The translations under genes and the position numbers were made by a program. This document shows positions 1 to 9,300 of a stretch of 64,000 nt of DNA, piece after piece (the stretch's first letter is position 1; every line of letters starts with the position of its first letter). The notes below the pieces were generated by a model, which was not told the DNA's origin, did no database searches, and saw only the letters and a list, made by a program, of their open reading frames with translations. This DNA comes from Flavobacterium aestivum (lineage in GTDB: Bacteria; Bacteroidota; Bacteroidia; Flavobacteriales; Flavobacteriaceae), in assembly GCF_026870175.2 (NCBI RefSeq), contig NZ_CP113977.2, positions 3,782,001 to 3,846,000 of the forward strand, written 5' to 3'.

Positions 1-344
1 GTTGCGTTAATGTCAAGGTTCAAAACACTACAATCAAATCTATCTGTTAACCAACTAATTACATTCTTGTCATTTTCTAAAAAAGAAACCTGTCTGTCTT
101 TTCTCAATGTGTCCGTTATTTCATCAGAGAATAATATAGGAGTAAAAAACGGCCCTATTTCTAAGTAATTTTTTGACGAATCAGGTATATAGTCTAACAA
201 ATAGGGCAATAACTTTCTACCTGTTTCTATCATTCTGACTCTCGCTTCAGCATCAAAATCTTCTCCGTATTTATTATTTTCTAACGACCAACCCGGCCAT
301 TCTAATTCATAAACTTTTTCTATTTCTATACTATCTTTTTCCAT
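1..344 (-). CDS. Class I methyltransferase-like protein, N-terminal part (cut by window edge)
   Basis: An open frame starts at the ATG at 344 and runs off the left edge without a stop, giving about 114 residues. A stretch near residues 62-71 reads YLEIGPFFTP, which resembles motif I (the SAM-binding glycine loop) of Rossmann-fold class I methyltransferases. About 25 residues further on, VSFLENDKNV resembles the end of strand beta-2, with an acidic residue where the ribose of SAM would bind. The gene lies 54 bases after the stop of the preceding NRPS, in the same direction, so it is probably the next gene of the same operon. It could methylate the peptide or a building block. The catalytic half is missing, so the function is an inference and the SAM site is only moderately convincing. 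Confidence 0.55.
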   Translation of the reverse strand, partial: MEKDSIEIEKVYELEWPGWSLENNKYGEDFDAEARVRMIETGRKLLPYLLDYIPDSSKNYLEIGPFFTPILFSDEITDTLRKDRQVSFLENDKNVISWLTDRFDCSVLNLDINA

Positions 345-398
345 ATTTTTCCTGTTGTTGAGGTTGTTGATGTTGTCTGAAACAATAAGTTATATACA

Positions 399-3300
399 TT
401 AATAATCTTCTAATAAATCATCTGCGAAACTTGCGCGTTTTGCCGCAATTTTTTTCGTTTGTATTTCTGATAAGAAATTTAATTTCCTAATAGCAACAGA
501 TTGTTTTTCAATAATATCAATTGCCAAATTATTGATATCTGCCACCATACGCTTAATGCGATCACTATCGTATAAGTCGGTACTGTATTCGATGTTTCCT
601 TCTAAATAATCTTCTCTATCGATAAACTGAAAACGTAAATCGCCTTTACTGATTTTTGATTCTTCATTGGCAGATGATACTTCTAAACCTTCCATTTCTA
701 AAGATTCCATCAATTGTAAATCAATATTTTGCAGAATGACAACGACATCAAATATTGGCGAACGGTTTTTAGAAACATCGCTATGCAATTGCTCTACCAA
801 CAAATCAAATGGAAATGTTTGATGACTGAATCCTGCTACACTTATTTGTTTTATATGAGCTAATAATTCTCTAAAATTATCTTCTCCGCTAAATTGTGCG
901 CGTAATGCCACCGTGTTTAGATATAAACCTATTTGATTCTCTAAATCAGTATGGTCCCTTCCTGCTACCGGTGTTCCCAAAGTGATATCTGATTGCCCTG
1001 TGTAACGATATAGTAAGGTGTAAACCAAAGCACTAACTCCCATAAACAAAGTACACTCCAGTTCAGAACATATTGCTTTTAATCCTGTACTTGCTTCTTT
1101 AGAAAATGAAAAATGTTCTTGCGCTCCCTGATGACTCATTACTGCCGGACGCGGACGATCTGATGCCAATTCTATTCTTGGTGCGTCTAATAAATGTGTT
1201 TTCCAATAGTTAGCAGATGTTTCAAATTGAGTACTTCCAACGTCCGAAGATTGCCATGCTGCATAATCTTTATATTGAATTTGCAGTGTTTCCAAAGAAG
1301 ATTCTTCTCCTAATATGAATCCATTATAATAGCTTACTAAATCACGAACTAGTATTTGTAATGACCATTCGTCAGAAATAATATGATGATCTACAAAAGC
1401 TAAATCATAGGTGTTTGATCCGTACGAAAGTACTTTTACTCTAAATAACGGCCATTGACTCAGATCAAAACGGTCGTTCCTTAATTTTTCTAATATGGTA
1501 TCTCTAAGCTCAGGAGCTGCACTGATGTCAATAGTTTCTATGTGTATTGCAACATCACTGTTTTTTAATATTTTCTGACGTGCTTCACCATCTTTTAGGA
1601 TAAATATCGTTCGCAGACTCTCATGACGTTCAATTAATGCCCTAAAAGATTTGGTCAAAGCCTCAACATCCAAGTTTCCTTTTAAACGATATACTTGTAT
1701 TCCATTAAATGGTGAAATGCCTTCTATTTGCTGTTCGATAAGCCATGTACGACGTTGTGCATGTGACAATGCATAATCTTCCTGTTCCGCCACTTGTTTT
1801 ATGGAACTGTATACGGTATCTCCTTTTGATTCCGCTATTAATGATGCCTGCATTTTTAAAGAAGAATGATTGAAAATCTCTCCTATACTCAGTTGTACTT
1901 CGTATTGCTTGTATATTCTGGAGATTAATTGAATCGCTTTTAAAGACGATCCACCTAAATCAAAGAAAGAATCGTTTCTGCCAATACTGCTTTGAGGAAT
2001 ACTCAAAAGTTCTGCCCAAATGCCGCTTAGTGAGGTTTCGATTGCTCCGTTTGGCGCTTCGTAATTACTGCCTCGCAATAATTCGGATGGTTTTGGCAAG
2101 GAACGTTTGTCGACTTTTCCGTTTAAAGTCAGTGGAAATTCTTCTATATAAATAAAGTAATCCGGTATATTGCTACGGTCTAATGTTGCCGATAAAAGCA
2201 AACGCAATTCACTTGATCCGTATTCTGTTCCGCTGTAATAACAAAGCAATGAATCTACAGTATTATCCGTATGCAATACCAGTTCTACCTGACCAATTCC
2301 TTCTAAATTTAATAATGAACTGCGAATCCCGTCAAGCTCTACCCTTACTCCATGAAGTTTGATCTGATCGTCTATTCTACCCAGAATTTCTAAATTGCCT
2401 GAACTGTCATAACGGCCCAAATCTCCTGTTTTGCAAACTAGATCTTTGTGATCTGTAACCAATGGGTTCTGTACAAATAAAACTGTGGTTAGCTCCTGAT
2501 CTAGATATCCTTTGCTTACATAGGGACTTTTGATATACACTTCGCCGATTTCTCCCCACATACTGAGTCCGCTATCGTTGATTACGGCTATCATGCTATT
2601 ATCAATCGCTTGTCCAACCGGTAAAACGGTGCCGGGATCTAAATCCTCATTTGGAATATGATAACAGCTTTTTAAAACGGTTGTCTCCGTAAGTCCGTAC
2701 AAATTACTCATACGGGCTGAATGTCCTGAAATGGAACGCCATAATTCTACATCACGTCCGTATAATTTCTCTCCGGCCAGAACTACTTCTTTCACCTCTT
2801 TTAAAGATAGATTTTGTTCTGTCAAGCTATTCGTCAATAATCTGAATAAAGATGGAACGGTTTGCAGAATGGTCACTTTCTCTTCTAATAACCAACCTAC
2901 CAACAGAACCATATTCTCTCGTGTTTTCTTTGCAGGAATACACAAACTGCTTCCCGAAATTAAACTCGTCAGGATATCTTTTAAACTTGCATCAAAAGTT
3001 ACTGATGCGATTTGGCTTACACGACTCTCGGTATCAAACCCAAATGTGTTTTTGTGCCAGTTCACATAATGGGAGATACTTTCCTGATTCCCAACTATCG
3101 CTTTCGATTTTCCTGTTGTTCCCGAACTGTAAAATATATAACTGCTGTTATCAACCGGATAATAAACATTGATATTTTCTTCACTGTAATGCTCTAATCT
3201 ATAATCCGATACTATATAGTCACCAGAAGAAGTTACTTGATATACCTCTAAACTGGTCTTTTCTAGCGAGATTAAATCTAAATTTCCTAGTCCTAAATCT

Positions 3301-6300
3301 CCCAATAGTGAAGATCCTGAGGCTTTAAATACCAATACATGACTAAATTCATGACTTATACCCTGACTTTGAAACTCTAGCCATGAAACATCATCAGTAA
3401 TCAATACTTTCATCGAGGTTTCTGAAACTGCCTGTTGCATTCGTGCCTGCGAGAAACCATTCGATAAGGGCACATAAGTAATTCCTGTTTTTAGACATGA
3501 TAACAAACTTCCTATGAGTTCTTTTCCGCTGGATAGTAATACACCTGCTGAATCATCTGCAGAGATACCTATATCTAACAACAAACCACTCAACTGGTTT
3601 GCAAATGAATTTAAAGATGCATAACTCGTATTACCACTTGACTCTACTAATGCCGTATGGCTAGGATAAAGTGATACTATATCCTCGAAGTTTTTGTGAA
3701 TGTATTGTGGAGCTACTTTTTGTACTGGCTTTTCAAACCAATCTGTTGAAGACAATTCTTCTTCTCCTAAATAGGTTAGCTCTTTCATCGAAGCTTTAGG
3801 CGTACTTAAAATTTCTGATAATAAGTTTTCTATATGACTTTGCATACGAGCTATTCGATCACTATCATATAAATCAGTATTGTATTCAATATTACATTCT
3901 ATACAATCTTCGCCTTCTGTAAACTGAAAACGTAAATCGCCTTTACTGATTTTTAATTCTTCGTTGGCAGATGTTACTTTCAAACCTTCCATTTCTAACG
4001 AGCTCATCAATTGCAAGTCTACATTTTGCAAAATGATTACTACATCAAATAATGGTGCAGGATTGCTTCCTAAATCTTCAACTAATGCGTCAAACGGATA
4101 CGTTTGGTGACTGAATCCTGCTAAGCATACTTGCTTTACATGTGCCAATAATTCTTTGAAACTATCATCGCCTTTAAATTGTGCTCGTAATGCCAAAGTA
4201 TTTATATACAAACCTATTTGATTCTCTAAATCAGTATGATTTCTTCCCGCAACCGGCGTTCCCAAAGTAATATCTGATTGTCCCGTGTAACGATATAGTA
4301 ATGTGTAAACCAAAGCACTAACTCCCATAAATAAAGTACATCCTGAATCAGCACATATTTCTTTTAATCCTGCACTTGCTTCGTTTGTGAATGAAAAATG
4401 ATATTGTTCACCATGATAGTTCATTACTGCGGGACGTGGACGATCTGATGCTAATTCTATTCTTGGTGCGTCTGATAAATGTGTTTTCCAATAATTTCCG
4501 GAAGTTTCATATTGAGCACTACCAATATCCGAGTACTGCCAAGCCACGTAATCTTTATACTGAATAGGCAATGGCAATGGTTCCAGGAAAACTTCTTGTT
4601 CTGACACCAATGCATTGTAATAACTCACTAAATCACGAACTAAAACTTGCAGAGACCATTCATCAGAAATAATATGATGATCTACAAAAACTAAATCATA
4701 TATGTTTGATCCGTATGAAAGTAATTTTACCCTGAATAATGGCCATTGACTCAGATCAAAACGTGGTCCTCTTAATTCTTGTACGAGTATGTTTCTACGC
4801 TCAGGAGCTGTACTAATGTCTATGGCTTCTATATTTACCTCAACATCACTGCTTTTTAATATTTTCTGACGTGGTTCACCATCTTTTAGAATAAATATCG
4901 TTCGTAAACTTTCGTGACGATCAATTAATTTTCTAAATGATTTAGTTAAAGCCTCGATGTCTAAATTTCCTTCTAAACGATAAATATCTATACCATTAAA
5001 TGGTGAAAGTTCTTCTATTTGCTGTTCAATCAACCACATACGGCGTTGTGCATGTGACAATGCATAATCGTTTTGTATAGCGGTTTTTGGTATGGGATTA
5101 TATGCTGATTTACTTTTAGAATTTGATATTAGTGAAGCTTGTGCTTTTAATTCTGAGTAATTGAAGATATCCGCAATAGTCAATTGTACATCGTGTTTTT
5201 TATATACATGCGTAATTAATTGCATTGCTTTTAAAGACGAACCTCCTAAATCAAAAAAGGAATCGTTTCTGCCAATACTGCTTTGGGGTACACTCAATAG
5301 TTCTGCCCAAATACCGCTTAGTGAGGTTTCGATTGGTCCGTTTGGCGCTTCGTAATTACTGCCTCGCAATAATTCGGATGGTTTTGGTAGAACACGTTTG
5401 TCTACTTTTCCGTTTAAAGTCAGTGGAAATTCTTCGATATAAATAAAGTAATCCGGTATACAGCTACGATCTAAGGTTGCCGATAAAAGCAAACGCAATT
5501 CTCCCGAACCGTATTCTGTTCCGCTGTAATAACAAAGTAATGAATCCGCGGTAGTATCAGTATGCAATACTAATTCTACCTGACCTATTCCCTCTAGGTT
5601 TAATAAAGAACTGCGAATTCCGTCAAGCTCTACCCTTACCCCATGAAGTTTGATCTGATCGTCTATTCTGCCCAGTATTTCTAAGTTTCCGTTGTTGTCA
5701 TAACGACCTAAGTCTCCTGTTTTGCAAACCAAATCTTTGCGATCTGTAACCAATGGATTCTGTACAAATAAGTTTGTTGTAAGTTCCTGATCCAAGTATC
5801 CTTTGCTTACATAGGGACTTTTGATATACACTTCGCCAATTTCTCCCCACATACTAAGTCCGCTATCGTTGATTACGGCTATCATGCTATTATCGATTGC
5901 TTGTCCAACCGGTAAAACTGTACCAGGGTCTAAATTTTCATTTGGAATATGATAGCAACTTTTTAAAACCGTTGTTTCCGTTAGTCCGTACAAATTACTC
6001 ATGCGAGCTGAATGTCCTGGAATAGAACGCCATAATTCTACATCACGTCCGTATAATTTTTCTCCAGCCAGAACCACTTCTTTTACATCCTGTAAAGATA
6101 GATTCTGTTCCAATAAACTATTAGTCAATAATCGGAATAAAGATGGAACGGTTTGCAGAATGGTCACTTTCTCTTCTAAAAGCCAACCTGCCAACAAAAC
6201 CATATTCTCACGTGTTTTCTTTGCTGGAATACACAAACTGCTTCCTGAAATTAAACTCGTCAAGATATCTTTTAAACTTGCGTCAAAAGTTACCGATGCT

Positions 6301-9300
6301 ATTTGGCTTACACGACTTTGGGTATCAAACCCAAATGTGTTTTTGTGCCAGTTGATATAATGTGATATACTTTCCTGACTGCCGACTATCGCTTTCGATT
6401 TTCCTGTTGTTCCCGAACTGTAAAATATATAACTGCTGTTATCAACTGGATAATCGACATTGATATTCTCTTCACTATAATGCTCTAATCTATAATCCGA
6501 TACTATATAATCACCGGAAGAAGTTACTTGATATACCTCTAAACTAGTTTTCTCCAGTGAGATCAAATCTAAATTTCCTAATCCTAAATCTCCCAAAAGT
6601 GAAGAGCCGGATGCTTTAAATACCAATACATGACTAAATTCATGACTAATACTCAGACTTTGGAACTCTGACCAAGATGCATCGTCAGTAATTAATACTT
6701 TCATCGAGGTTTCTGAAACGGCTTGCTGCATTCGTGCCTGCGAGAAACCATTCGATAAGGGAACGTAGATTATTCCTGTTTTCAAGCATGATAGCAAACT
6801 TCCTATGAGTTCTTTTCCACTGGATAGTAATACACCTACTGAATCATCTGCTGACAGACCGATGCCTAACAACAAACCACTCAACTGGTTTGCAAATGCA
6901 TTTAAAGATGCATAACTCGTATTACCACTTGACTCTACTAATGCCGTATGATTTGGATAAAGTGATACTATATCCTCGAAGTTTTTGTGAATGTATTGTG
7001 GAGCTACTTTTTGTACAGGCTTTTCAAACCATTTTGAAGTTTCTGTATCAGTTTCCTCTAAGTAGTCTATTTCTTTTAATGGTTGATCTTGATTTTCCAG
7101 AATGGTTGTCAATAGATTTTCCATATGAACTGTCATACGTACAATACGCGCTTCATCATATAAGTCCGTATTGTATTCAATACTACATTCTATGTAATCT
7201 TCGCGTTCAATAAATTCAAATCGGAGATCGCTTTTGCTTACTTTTAAATCAAAATCTTTCCCCTCAATTTCAATTCCTTCCATCTTCAGCGATTTCATGA
7301 ATTGTAAATCTACGTTCTGTAAAATAACAACTACATCAAATAGTGGAGTACGATTTTTTTGTAAAGAACTGTCTAAATCTTCAACCAATACATCAAACGG
7401 ATATGACTGATGATTGAAACCCGAAATACTGGTTTCTTTTACATTAGCCAATAAATCTTTGAAATTATCATCACCTTTGAATTGGGCTCGCAATGCCAAG
7501 GTGTTTATATACAGACCGATTTGATTCTCTAAATCCGCATGATTTCTTCCCGCAACCGGTGTCCCTAAAGTAATATCCGATTGTCCTGTATAACGATACA
7601 ATAAAGCATACACTATTGCACTAACTCCCATAAATAAGGTGCATCCAGAATCTGCACAAACTGCTTTTAATCCTGCACTAGCTTCTTTTGAGAATGAAAA
7701 ATAGTGTTGTAGTCCCTGATTGCTCATTACTGCAGGACGCGGACGATCTGATGCTAATTCTATTCTTGGTGCATCTAATAAATGCGTTTTCCAATAGTTA
7801 CGAGATAATTCAAATTCAGTACTTCCTAAAATTGAAGATTGCCAAGCGGCATAATCTTTATATTGAATAGACAATGGTTCTAATAAAACATCTTGCCCTA
7901 ATACTAATGTATTATAATAACTTATTAAATCACGAACTAAAATTTGCATTGACCATTCATCAGAAATGATATGATGTATGGAGAAGAATAGTTCTTGATT
8001 ATTGACATCGTTTTGTACGATTGTTCCTTTAAAAAGTGGCCCTTTGCTTAAATCAAAAACATAATTTGTGAATTCTGCAATTACTGAATTACTGTCTTTT
8101 GCTTCTTTATATTCAATAGAAAAATTATATTCTTCTCTTGATACAATCTTCTGGCGGGGTTCTACTCCTTTTGAAACAAAGATTGTTCTTAAACTTTCAT
8201 GACGGTTTATTAATTCGTTAAAAGATTCCTGTAATGCTTCACGATTTAAAGCTCCTTTTAACTGATAAATATTAAATATGTTGAATATCGGCGCTTTTGG
8301 TTGTCTTTGTACCTGTAACCAAGTTCCGCGTTGCGCTTTTGATAATTCGTAATCGTCTTGTAATGCTATTTTTGGTATTACTACTGTTTCTTTTGGCTGT
8401 ATTCCTTTAATTTGTTTGGCAAGATTTCTTAGAATTGGGTTTCTAAAAATAGTCTCTATGCTTACTTGTAGGGAAGCATCATTTCTTAATCTTGTAATTA
8501 ATTGTATTGCCTTGAGAGAGTTTCCTCCTAACTCGAAAAAGTTGTCTTCTATTCCTACTTGGGAAGCTAATAATAATTCTGACCAAATTGTGGCTAACAG
8601 TTGTTCTGTCTCTGTTTCTGGTGCAATGTAGTTTTTTGTAGATAACTCTTTTGGAAGTTGTAATGCTGATTTGTCAATCTTGCCACTATGTGTTAATGGA
8701 AACTCTTCTAATTGTAGTATATGAGCTGGCACCATATAAGCTGGCAACTTGCTTAGCAGTAGTGTTTTTAAATGGTCTGTGTCAATTTTTTCTTTTCCTG
8801 TCACGTATGCTAAAAGGAAATCTCCTTTTACGACTACAACCGCCTGATTTACTTGCGAATCCGCTTGTAATAATGATTCGATTTCACCCAACTCAATGCG
8901 GTATCCTCTAAGTTTAATCTGATTATCACTTCTTCCTAGATATATCAATCTTCCGTTAAAATCCCATTGACATAAATCACCTGTATCATAAATGATTTCG
9001 TCATTATTAAGAGGATTTTTTATAAACTTTTTTGTTGTTAATTCATTATCCGTATATCCTTTTGCAATTCCTTTACCACCAATAAATAAGTTTCCTATTA
9101 CTCCATGTGGCAAAATTTGTCCATGTTTATCTAATATGTAAATGGTTGTATTACCTATAGGTTTTCCTATTGAATATAAATCTTTTACTTCCTGAATATG
9201 CTGATATGTTGACCAAATTGTTGCTTCTGTCGGACCATACAAGTTGTAAAATTCCCCGGGCATTTCTAGCAAACGAGTTCCTAATGCAACTGGTAAAAAT

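Noticed and set aside
2731..3197. Plus-strand frames opposite the NRPS genes, recurring at 6001-6360, 34764-35123 and 47454-47753
   Set aside because: They recur only because the minus-strand A domains are repeated. They are antisense shadows with no signal, domain or spacing of their own.
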